DNA from: JAUWQU01 sp964605095
GTDB taxonomy: Bacteria > Planctomycetota > Phycisphaerae > SM23-33
DNA length: 33,228 bases
Assembly (NCBI GenBank): GCA_964605095.1
Contig: CAZSBS010000013.1
Span: 1 to 33,228 of the forward strand
Direction: 5' to 3'
In this document: positions 16,833-23,921 of the stretch, one piece after another
Numbering within the stretch: position 1 is the first letter of the stretch
Layout of the letters: the number at the start of each line of letters is the position of its first letter
Notes under the pieces: model-generated
Seen by the model: the letters and a program-made list of their open reading frames with translations, nothing else
What the model was told of the DNA's origin: nothing
Database searches by the model: none
Program-made: the position numbers and the translations under genes

Positions 16833-18008
16833 ATGCTTCCGAGAGAACGTGTCATCGCGGCGTTGGAGCACCGTGAGCCCGACCGCATCCCGTGGGGCGA
16901 GCATTCCATCGACTACAACGTCTACGAGGACATCCTGGGCCGGCCCACGCTCGACCAGGCCAAGATGCGGACGACCCAGGCCTACTGGGACGGGCGGCGC
17001 GACGAGGTCGTCGAGTCCATCAAGCGCGACCGCATCGACCTTATCCGGGCGCTGGAGATGGATCTGATTTTCGTCTCGGCTGTGCCGCCCAAAGGCTACC
17101 AGCCCCAGCCAATGGAGAAGATCGACGACGCCACCTATCGCCACAAGAATGGCAGCCTGTACCGCGTCTCAGCCACCACGCACGACCTGATGGTATGGCA
17201 GGCCGACACGAGCGGCTACGTCGGGCCGACCATCGAGAGCCTCCAGGATCAGATCGACCAGCTTGCCGACCTGCCGCCGGAGGACCCCTACGATTCCCGC
17301 TGGGAGGTCGTCCACCACGTCGTGCGGAAGATGAAGTGTACGCACTTCATCGTCCTGATGAGCGACGACCTGGCCTTCCCGGGGTTCGGGGCAACCGAGG
17401 AAGACAGTTGGATGAATCTCGTGCTCGAGCCGGAGATCTGCCGCAAGGTCGCCGAACTCAAGGGCAAGCAGTTGCTGCGGGCGCTGGACGTGCAGGCGAA
17501 GTTGGGCGTCGACGCGATCGTCCCCTGCGGCGACCTGGGCAGCAGCACCAACATCATGGCCAGCCCGGCCATCTACCGCGACATGGTCTACCCGTGGCAC
17601 AAGGCGCACGTCGAGAAGGCCCGCAAGCTCGGGCTCAAGATAATCAAGCACTGCTGTGGGCACGTCTGGCCGGTCATCCACGAATTGGCGGAGCTATACG
17701 ACGCATACGAGGGCATCCAGGCCTCGGCGGGCATGGACATCGCCCGGCTCAAGCGCGAGGTTGGCGGGCAACTGTGCCTCTGGGGCGGCATATGGCACGA
17801 GCACATCATCCTCGGCGGCCCGCGGGACATCCGCAACGACGCCCGCTATGCCTTCGGCAACGCCGCCCCCGGCGGCGGATACATTATGGGCTCGACCCAC
17901 TCGCTGGCGGTGGACGCCAAGGTCGAAAACATCATGCAGATGAAACGCTGCCGCGATGAATGGGGAATCTACCCCATCCGCCCGGATGCCTGGGGGCCGA
18001 TGGAATAG
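16833..18008 (+). CDS. Uroporphyrinogen decarboxylase (URO-D) superfamily protein
   Basis: A 391-aa TIM-barrel protein of the URO-D/MtaA/CmuA superfamily. It starts with MLPRERVIAALEHREPDRIPWG, the characteristic opening of the methyltransferase-like branch, and contains DAIVPCGDLGSSTNIMASP, a KHCCGHVWPVIHEL motif where His and Cys may bind metal or substrate, and GGYIMGSTHSLAVDAKVEN near the end. In this branch members transfer methyl groups to or from corrinoid or act on unknown substrates; true HemE signatures are not evident, so heme synthesis is not implied despite the neighbouring cytochromes. AAGGAG 5 nt before ATG 16833 fixes the start. A degraded sugar-binding domain follows directly. 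Planctomycetes often carry many paralogues of this family next to carbohydrate genes. Confidence 0.85.
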   Translation: MLPRERVIAALEHREPDRIPWGEHSIDYNVYEDILGRPTLDQAKMRTTQAYWDGRRDEVVESIKRDRIDLIRALEMDLIFVSAVPPKGYQPQPMEKIDDATYRHKNGSLYRVSATTHDLMVWQADTSGYVGPTIESLQDQIDQLADLPPEDPYDSRWEVVHHVVRKMKCTHFIVLMSDDLAFPGFGATEEDSWMNLVLEPEICRKVAELKGKQLLRALDVQAKLGVDAIVPCGDLGSSTNIMASPAIYRDMVYPWHKAHVEKARKLGLKIIKHCCGHVWPVIHELAELYDAYEGIQASAGMDIARLKREVGGQLCLWGGIWHEHIILGGPRDIRNDARYAFGNAAPGGGYIMGSTHSLAVDAKVENIMQMKRCRDEWGIYPIRPDAWGPME

Positions 18009-18016
18009 CAGAAGGC

Positions 18017-18181
18017 GCCAAGGTCAAGTCCGCCGAGATCGCCATCACGGCCGACAACCTCTTCGTGCTGTACGTCAACGGCAAGTTCGCCGGGCAGGGC
18101 GATTCCCCCGACGCGTGAAACAAGCCCAGGCGCCTGGACGTGACGGACATGCTCCAGGCCTGCGAAAAGACCGCCCCATGA
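18017..18181 (+). pseudogene. Remnant of a carbohydrate-binding beta-sandwich domain
   Basis: The frame from 18017 reads AKVKSAEIAITADNLFVLYV, then NGKFAGQGDSPDA, a TGA stop (18116-18118), then NKPRRLDVTDMLQ and a second stop (18179-18181). The pattern ADN-x-F-x-LYVNG...DVT-x-L is that of sugar-binding (galactose-binding-like) domains in GH2, rhamnosidase-like and related planctomycete secreted enzymes; the first TGA stands where a Trp (TGG) is normal. No start codon or N-terminal part exists, because the URO-D gene ends 8 nt before. I read it as a decaying 3' fragment of a once longer gene. Confidence 0.6.
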
Positions 18182-18253
18182 CTTGCCTGGCAAGACCACC
18201 GGCGCAAGGGTCTTTCTTCCTACTCTCTAACTACTACTTACTTCTTCTCCCCC

Positions 18254-18826
18254 TCACCACACCAGGAAACTGACCGCCAGCAGCATCAGCACGACGGCGC
18301 CGGCGATTTCGGCCGGCTTGCCGAAACGGTCGCCGAGGCACTTGCCGATTATCACCCCGACCAGGCTCATCGCCGCGGCGATAACGCCAATGACCAGGCT
18401 GGGCCAGATGATGCCGGTCGTGCCCTTGAGGCCCAGCGAGAAGCCGACCACCAGGGCGTCCAGGCTGGTTGCGACGGACAGGGCCACCAGCGACCAGCCG
18501 CGGGTCGGGTCAGGCCGCGCTGCTGCCGGCGCCATTGCATCCTCGGCCGCGCCGGCGTGGCTCTTGACGGCCTCGTGAAGCATCTTGCACGCCACCGCGA
18601 AGACCAGCGCCGCCGCGACGTACGAGCCGACTTTCTCCAGCAGCGACGCCAACTGCGCCCCCCCAAGCCAGCCGAGAACGGGCATAAGGAATTGGAACAG
18701 CCCCATGTGCCAGGCCAGGCGAAACCGCTGCCGCGGCCCGTGCCAGCGCACGCCGATTGCCGCTGAGACGCTCATCGCGTCCAGGCCAAGGGCAACGGCA
18801 ATAGCAATGGTCTCAAGCAGGCTCAT
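18254..18826 (-). CDS. mntP: Manganese efflux pump MntP
   Basis: A 190-aa inner-membrane protein of the MntP (DUF204) family, which exports excess Mn(II). It has two homologous halves of three membrane helices each; the repeated acidic motifs are GLDAMSVSAAIG (residues 14-25) and ATSLDALVVGFSLG (about 118-131), matching the conserved aspartates needed for transport. The cytoplasmic loop between the halves is Ala/Pro-rich (AAEDAMAPAAARPDP). No manganese riboswitch of the yybP-ykoY type is evident upstream. The start codon overlaps the end of a five-codon frame (ATGA overlap), and the ribosome-binding site is poor, so translation coupling is possible. It lies about 170 bp downstream of rho on the same strand. 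Confidence 0.92.
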   Translation of the reverse strand: MSLLETIAIAVALGLDAMSVSAAIGVRWHGPRQRFRLAWHMGLFQFLMPVLGWLGGAQLASLLEKVGSYVAAALVFAVACKMLHEAVKSHAGAAEDAMAPAAARPDPTRGWSLVALSVATSLDALVVGFSLGLKGTTGIIWPSLVIGVIAAAMSLVGVIIGKCLGDRFGKPAEIAGAVVLMLLAVSFLVW

Positions 18827-18846
18827 GGCGAATCAGTCATCGCCAG

Positions 18847-18996
18847 TCACGCGGGCACGAGCAGGATCTTGAGATTCTCCTCGTCCTGAAACTCGGACTC
18901 GACTTCGGCAAGGAGGTCGTAATACTGTATTGTCCGGCGGGTTTCCTGATCCGGTTTCCTATCTACTGCTTCTTCCTTACTACTTCCTTCTTCCCA
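18847..18996 (-). other. Open in-frame extension behind the rho stop codon
   Basis: Directly after the rho TGA (18999-18997) the same frame continues open for 49 codons, from WEEGSSKEEAVDRKP through TIQYYDLLAEVES to LKILLVPA and a TGA at 18849-18847. It contains no ATG, and the only GTG lies three codons before the stop. The composition is protein-like. It may be a readthrough tail, a remnant of a lost gene, or chance. The 5' part is purine-rich low-complexity sequence. Confidence 0.25.
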
Positions 18997-20568
18997 TCAG
19001 TCGATGTTCATCGACAGCAGGAACTCGGCGTTGGTTTTGACCTTTGCCAGTCGGCCCAGCAGCAGTTCCATCGCATCTGTCGGCTGCATGTCGGCGAGGA
19101 TTTTGCGGAGGCGGTAGATCAGTTTCAGTTCGATGGGGTCCAGCAGGAGCTCTTCCTTGCGGGTGCCGGAGCGGCTGATGTCTATGGCGGGCCATATGCG
19201 GCGGTCGACGAGCCGGCGGTCGAGGTGCAGTTCGCTGTTGCCGGTGCCCTTGAACTCCTCGAAGATGACCTCGTCCATGCGGCTGCCGGTGTCCACCAGG
19301 GCCGTGCCGATGACCGTCAGCGAGCCGCCTTCCTCGATCTTGCGGGCGGCCCCGAAGAACCGCTTGGGCGACTGCAACGCCGAGGCGTCCACGCCGCCGG
19401 TGAGGATCTTGCCCGAGTGCGGCGCCTCGGTGTTGTACGCGCGGGCCAGGCGTGTGATGCTGTCCAGCAGGATCACCACGTCCTTGCCGTACTCGACCAT
19501 CCGCTTGGCCTTGGTCGAGACCATTTCGGCAATCTGGATATGCCGGCTGGCCGGCTCGTCAAACGTCGAGGAAATGACCTCCGCGGTGGTGTTCCGCTTC
19601 ATGTCCGTCACTTCCTCAGGGCGCTCGTCGATCAGCAGGATAATGATGTACACATTGGGATGGTTGTAGGCGATGGCATTGGCCATCTTCTGGAGCAGGA
19701 CGGTCTTGCCAGTCCGCGGCGGGGCGACGATCAGCATTCGCTGGCCGAAACCGATCGGCGTGACAAGGTTCACAACACGCATGTTGAGCTCTTCGGGCGT
19801 GGATTCGAGGAAGATTCGCGTGTTGGGGTGAGTCGGCGTGAGGTCCTCGAAGTTGACCTTGTCGGTAAGCTGGTCGGGCGCCTCGTAGTTGATCGCCTCG
19901 ACGCGAAGCAGTGCGAAGTACTTCTCGGACTCCTTCGGCGGGCGGATCTGCCCGGCGACGATGTTGCCCTGGTGCAGGCCGAAACGGCGGACCTGGCTCG
20001 GCGAGACGTAGATGTCGTCGGGGCTGGGCAGGTAGTCGTAGTCCGGGCTGCGCAGGAACCCAAAGCCGTCCGGCAGGATCTCCAACACGCCCTCGCCGTA
20101 CATCAGGCCATCTCTCTGGATGCGGCACTTGAGGATGCGGAAAACGAGCTCCTGCTTGCCAAGCCCCGCGTACTCCTCGAGGCCGGACTCCCTGGCCATC
20201 TCGTGCAGCTCGGCGACGGTCATCTTCTGGAGGTCGGTGATGTGCAGGTTGCCGCGCTTCACCCGCTCGTACTTCTGGTGCATCTCCTCGTCGAAGCCGG
20301 CGATGGACTCTTCCTCGAGCTGCTCCGGGGTCTTTTCCTCAGCCTCAACCTCGGCGGCGGACTGGGCCTCGGGTCCAGGCTCCGCCTCACCGGCCGGCTC
20401 CGACGCCTCGGGCGCCTCGACCACCGAATCGCCGCCATCGGGCGGACTCTGGGCCAGGTCGGCCTCGGTCTGCTTGCCGATAACATCGTCGGCGATTTTC
20501 GGGGAGCCCTTGCGGTGGTACGCTCGCTTGGCAGTTTTCTTCACTGTTTTCTTGACGCTCTTGGCCAT
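18997..20568 (-). CDS. rho: Transcription termination factor Rho
   Basis: A 523-aa Rho, the hexameric RNA-dependent ATPase that ends transcription. A basic N-terminus (MAKSVKKTVKKTAKRAYHRKG) is followed by an acidic Pro/Ala/Glu-rich insert to about residue 95, the Rho N-terminal helical domain (ITDLQKMTVAELHEMARESG), the cold-shock-like RNA-binding fold with GFGFLRSPDYDYLPSPDDIYVS (169-189) and the ATPase core. The Walker A motif is APPRTGKT (282-289), against APPKAGKT in E. coli; LIDERPEEVTDM and ILLDSITRLARAYN mark further conserved motifs. The end FLLSMNID is typical. GGAGG lies 13 nt before ATG 20568. The order coaE-rho and the short gap suggest co-transcription. Confidence 0.97.
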   Translation of the reverse strand: MAKSVKKTVKKTAKRAYHRKGSPKIADDVIGKQTEADLAQSPPDGGDSVVEAPEASEPAGEAEPGPEAQSAAEVEAEEKTPEQLEEESIAGFDEEMHQKYERVKRGNLHITDLQKMTVAELHEMARESGLEEYAGLGKQELVFRILKCRIQRDGLMYGEGVLEILPDGFGFLRSPDYDYLPSPDDIYVSPSQVRRFGLHQGNIVAGQIRPPKESEKYFALLRVEAINYEAPDQLTDKVNFEDLTPTHPNTRIFLESTPEELNMRVVNLVTPIGFGQRMLIVAPPRTGKTVLLQKMANAIAYNHPNVYIIILLIDERPEEVTDMKRNTTAEVISSTFDEPASRHIQIAEMVSTKAKRMVEYGKDVVILLDSITRLARAYNTEAPHSGKILTGGVDASALQSPKRFFGAARKIEEGGSLTVIGTALVDTGSRMDEVIFEEFKGTGNSELHLDRRLVDRRIWPAIDISRSGTRKEELLLDPIELKLIYRLRKILADMQPTDAMELLLGRLAKVKTNAEFLLSMNID

Positions 20569-20651
20569 GTCTTGGCGCAGCCTCCAAAGTGACGTTGTCT
20601 TGAGTTCTGATCTAAAAGTAAAATCCTGGCCGAGAGCAACACGCCGAGAAG

Positions 20652-21275
20652 CTAGTCTTCTTGGCTGATCCGATGGAAAATCACGCGGACTTGCTCGCGA
20701 AGGAATGAAGCACCGAGCCGATTATCAAGAGTATAATCGCACATGGAGGCTTTCGTGTCCAGCGAAATCTGCAATTTTTCTCGTGCCGTCCAAGTCTCAC
20801 TGCTCCACTGCCGGCTCTGGGCCACGCGACGCCGCCGATCATCCGCCGGGGCCGAGACGAACACCAGGTGCGTGCAGAGGTCGTCCCAGCCGGCCTCGAA
20901 GAGCAAGGCCGCGTCGAGCACGACTGCCTCGACCGACTCATCGGCCTGGGCATCGGCGATTGCCAACTCCACCCGCCGGCGAATCCGCGGGTGCAGAATG
21001 GCATTGAGCGCCTCAAGCTCGGCCGGGCCGCGGAAGACCACCTCCGCCAGCGCCGCCCTGGACACCTGGGCGTCGGGCGCAAACACCCCGTCGCCCCACT
21101 GCCGACGGATCTCCGCCAGCACATCCGGCTCGCCCAGCAGTTCGTGGCCGATCCTGTCGGCATCGATAAGTCGGCACCCAAGGGCCGCGAACTCGGCCGC
21201 CGCCGTGCTCTTGCCGGAGCCGACGCCGCCAACAATCCCAATCACCAGCTTGCCGCCGACTCGACGGGTATTCAT
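20652..21275 (-). CDS. coaE: Dephospho-CoA kinase
   Basis: A 207-aa P-loop kinase that phosphorylates dephospho-CoA in the last step of CoA synthesis. The P-loop is GGVGSGKST (16-24), followed by DADRIGHELL, the family DAD motif, and LHPRIRRRVE with the substrate-binding HP-R pattern; VVLDAALLFEAGWD corresponds to the usual VPLLFE region. Length is normal. ATG 21275 gives the family start; upstream the frame is only open by chance into the gap. It begins 11 nt after the stop of the trypsin-like protease gene and is followed by rho, so the three genes may form one operon. Confidence 0.95.
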   Translation of the reverse strand: MNTRRVGGKLVIGIVGGVGSGKSTAAAEFAALGCRLIDADRIGHELLGEPDVLAEIRRQWGDGVFAPDAQVSRAALAEVVFRGPAELEALNAILHPRIRRRVELAIADAQADESVEAVVLDAALLFEAGWDDLCTHLVFVSAPADDRRRRVAQSRQWSSETWTAREKLQISLDTKASMCDYTLDNRLGASFLREQVRVIFHRISQED

Positions 21276-21286
21276 GTCCGGGGTCC

Positions 21287-23590
21287 CTACTTGGGCGCCT
21301 CTTGCGTTTCCGCCGGCTTCTTGGGCGCCTCNNNNNNNNNNNNNNNNNNNNNNNNNNNNNNNNNNNNNNNNNNNNNNNNNNNNNNNNNNNNNNNNNNNNN
21401 NNNNNNNNNNNNNNNNNNNNNNNNNNNNNNNGGCTTCCACTGGACGCCGTTAAGCTCGACGACGCACGCGCAGATGTGGGTCGCCCAGGGCGCGGCGCCC
21501 TCGAGTTCCCTCTTCTGGAGCGCCTTGACGAACCGGACCACATAGGTTCCATCCGCGTCGGCGACGAAGTCGTCGCGGAACACGTCGCCTTTGGGCCCGG
21601 TGGCCTTGCTGGTGCCATCGGCCTTGTGAACGAACACCGGCTTGATTTCAGGCCGGCTCTCGGGCTTGCCCTTGTGGCGTGTCCGCGGCTCGCGGCCGCC
21701 TGTGCCGGCATAGACCTCGATGTCGAAGTCGCCCGTCTTGCTGCTGACCGACACGATACTGTAGGTGTTGCCCTTCCTGGCGGTGAACTTGCGTACGATC
21801 ACGGGCAGTCCGATCGTTTCCCGGTCTTGCAGCGATGGTATGACCATGTACGAGTTGGAATCCTTGGTTGCCCACGGCTGGCGGGAGAAGCCCTTGGAGG
21901 CCCACTTGGCGACGGCGTCCTTCAGGTCCTTCGTCAACTGCTTTTGCGGCATGACGACGCGGAGTATCTCCTGGGGATTGAGGCTGATGAGGTCGGGTGA
22001 CTTGATCTTGCCGGACATCAGGTCGATGAGGTCATCGAGCATGTGGTAGTGTACGGCGAAGTTCATCTGTTGCATGCCCGGTATGAAGCGGGAGACTATC
22101 CCCACCACTCGCCCATCGTTGTCCAGCACCGGCCCGCCGCTGTTGCCGTGGTTTATTGGGGCAGCCAGGCGAAACAGCGTCGGGTTATCCGGCTTCAGTT
22201 CGATTATGGAAGACACCATACCCGGCACCATGGACTGCTGAAGGATGCCCTCGGCGCCCGCGCCGGGATTGCCCACCACCCAGACCGACTCGCCAACCTT
22301 GAGCTTTTGGCCCAATTTCAGGGGGTGGATCTTGAGCTTCTCGATGATGGGCGTGGCCTCTGGGGGCAATTTCATTATGGCCAGGTCCTCGTTGCGATGG
22401 ACATGCACCACATCCTCGGGTTTGACCTTTATGTCGTCGGATCGTTCCTTGAGGGTTCTGCCCTCGGGCAGGAACCGGACGGTGTAACCGGCAGGGGCGT
22501 CATCCACCACGTGGCGGTTGGTGACGATGAGATAGCCAAGGCCCTCCGGCTTGATCAGAAACCCCGAGGCGGAAGCCTTGGCCTCCCGGCCGTGGGCCGT
22601 CGTGAGAGTCTCGATGTACGGGACGGAAGACTTCATCCTCTCGTACATGTCCGCCAAGTCGCCGGGTCGCGGCCAGAGCTCGTCCTCCGCGGCCTGGAGG
22701 CGCCTCGAGGCGATCTCCGCCTGCAGGTTGGTCGCCTCCGCAAGCTGCGACAGGGCCGAATCCCTGCCCATGGCTCCCTCGAGCTCCCCCAGTTGCTCCT
22801 TCAAGTCCTTGATCCTGGAATCCGCCTCCTTCAGGGAGTCTCTGGCGCTTATCAGTGCCTTCTCGTCCAGTCCGGCGATTATCTCAGCATCGGTCTTGCC
22901 GGACTCGGTGGCGCCGGCGCCGAGGGCCTTGTCCACCAGCGCCTGGGCTTGCCTGTACGACGCCTTCAACTTCTCCAGATCGTACGCGGCGGGCTGGAGC
23001 AGAACCCAGCCGGCTCCTATGGCCAGCACGGCCAGCACGATGACGCCAAAGCCTATCAGCAGCGGGGCCTTGCTCCTTACGGGCTTAGCCATGGGCACGT
23101 CGCCCTGCTCTGCCAGCCTGGCCATGGGCACATCGTCCGGCTCTGCCTCGACCGACCGGGCCATGGGCACATCAGGCGCCGCCGGCGCGGGTTGCAAAAC
23201 GGGCTCAACCGGAGCCGCTTGGGCGGCGACAGCGGCGGGAATCGCCGGTGGCGCGGGGGCAACCGGAATCGGCGGGGCAGTAGCGGGGGCGGGGGCGGGC
23301 ACGCCGGCCTTTGCCGGCGGCGCCGCGTCAGCCTGGGGCGTGTGCGAGGTCGCCAGGGCCGCCAGCAGATCACCCATTGCGTCTGCCGGGCTGGCCGGGA
23401 CTGCAAACCCCTCTCCCTTGACGGGAGAGGTTGGCCCGCAGGGCCGGGTGAGGGTGTCGGGCGAAGGCAACTCATCCGCCACCGGCACGCGGATCTTCTG
23501 GCCGCATTTCCGGCACGTGGCCAATTGGCCCGCGGACTCCTCGGCCACGCGGTACGCGGCGCCGCAGTGCTCGCAACTGAACCTGAGCAT
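21287..23590 (-). CDS. Zinc-ribbon, membrane-anchored trypsin-like (HtrA-type) serine protease
   Basis: About 767 codons including 100 N near the 3' end. Order of parts: zinc ribbon (Cys6, Cys9, Cys26, Cys29; CEHC...CRKC), a long Pro/Ala linker, three DVPMA motifs (140, 153, 164), one membrane helix (176-198), a coiled coil (about 203-310), then a trypsin-like domain with His360 (TNRHVV), Asp402 (NEDLAIMKL) and Ser484 (NHGNSGGPVL). A beta-rich C-terminal domain (about 600-710, with FDIEVYAGTGG) may resemble a pre-peptidase C-terminal fold. The end is a Lys/Pro/Ala tail with the repeat EAPK. The zinc ribbon is probably cytoplasmic and the protease periplasmic. ATG 23590 has AAAGG 9 nt upstream. 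Residues 42-63 are encoded by a REP-like element. The gap length is a placeholder, so continuity of frame across it is not proven. Confidence 0.85.
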   Translation of the reverse strand: MLRFSCEHCGAAYRVAEESAGQLATCRKCGQKIRVPVADELPSPDTLTRPCGPTSPVKGEGFAVPASPADAMGDLLAALATSHTPQADAAPPAKAGVPAPAPATAPPIPVAPAPPAIPAAVAAQAAPVEPVLQPAPAAPDVPMARSVEAEPDDVPMARLAEQGDVPMAKPVRSKAPLLIGFGVIVLAVLAIGAGWVLLQPAAYDLEKLKASYRQAQALVDKALGAGATESGKTDAEIIAGLDEKALISARDSLKEADSRIKDLKEQLGELEGAMGRDSALSQLAEATNLQAEIASRRLQAAEDELWPRPGDLADMYERMKSSVPYIETLTTAHGREAKASASGFLIKPEGLGYLIVTNRHVVDDAPAGYTVRFLPEGRTLKERSDDIKVKPEDVVHVHRNEDLAIMKLPPEATPIIEKLKIHPLKLGQKLKVGESVWVVGNPGAGAEGILQQSMVPGMVSSIIELKPDNPTLFRLAAPINHGNSGGPVLDNDGRVVGIVSRFIPGMQQMNFAVHYHMLDDLIDLMSGKIKSPDLISLNPQEILRVVMPQKQLTKDLKDAVAKWASKGFSRQPWATKDSNSYMVIPSLQDRETIGLPVIVRKFTARKGNTYSIVSVSSKTGDFDIEVYAGTGGREPRTRHKGKPESRPEIKPVFVHKADGTSKATGPKGDVFRDDFVADADGTYVVRFVKALQKRELEGAAPWATHICACVVELNGVQWKXXXXXXXXXXXXXXXXXXXXXXXXXXXXXXXXXXEAPKKPAETQEAPK
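21332..21431. other. Assembly gap (100 N)
   Basis: Exactly 100 unknown bases inside the 3' end of the protease gene. The 12-mer GAGGCGCCCAAG (minus strand) occurs twice in the 45 bases after the gap, so a repetitive Pro/Lys-rich tail probably caused the break. Confidence 0.98.
23408..23463. repeat. REP-like double-hairpin element inside the protease coding sequence
   Basis: CCTCTCCC (23410-23417) pairs with GGGAGAGG (23423-23430), and GGCCC (23433-23437) with GGGCC (23441-23445), followed by GGGTGAGGGTG. This is the very widespread CCCTCTCCC...GGGAGAGG...GGGTGAGGG type of dispersed repeat. It is read in frame as SPDTLTRPCGPTSPVKGEGF in the linker between zinc ribbon and membrane helix. Confidence 0.7.
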
Positions 23591-23754
23591 CACAGATGCC
23601 TTTCCCCATCCGCTGATGGATCGACTTATCAGTGTCTCACGTATAACGAGAGGCGGTTGCCAAGCCAAGGGAAAATGGCCGATCAGGAACAGCTATGAAC
23701 GGCAGGCAGTAGGAGTCAGTAGACAGGCGGCAGGCCGAACGCTACAGAAAAAGT

Positions 23755-23822
23755 TAAGCTGCTCTAGCTTCTTGCGACGCCGTCGCGCGGACGAACTGCC
23801 CGCACGCGGGCAGAGCGGCTTA
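23755..23822. repeat. Three-stem inverted-repeat element
   Basis: TAAGCTGCTCT (23755-23765) pairs with AGAGCGGCTTA (23812-23822) at 10 of 11 positions. It encloses two inner hairpins: GCGACG/CGTCGC and CTGCCCG/CGGGCAG (23796-23813, loop CACG). This resembles a multi-hairpin intergenic repeat; it is not a tRNA. The surrounding 23591-23921 has no gene and also carries the 23859 palindrome. Confidence 0.4.
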
Positions 23823-23858
23823 AGGACCGGGCTCAGGCTCGGTGACGCCGAAGCAGCG

Positions 23859-23873
23859 CCGGCGCGCCGGGAC
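23859..23873. repeat. Second copy of the CCGGCGCGCCGGGAC palindrome
   Basis: Identical over 15 bases to 34-48 at the window start, in both cases followed by a TACG-containing stretch. Both copies are intergenic and close to gene ends. Confidence 0.5.
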
Positions 23874-23921
23874 TACGGAGTCAGTCCCCATTTTCGATGC
23901 GCCGACCTGGCGCCGAGTTGT

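Noticed and set aside
18827..18996. Manganese riboswitch (yybP-ykoY) before mntP
   Set aside because: The conserved loop sequences of that class were not seen in the 170 bp before mntP.
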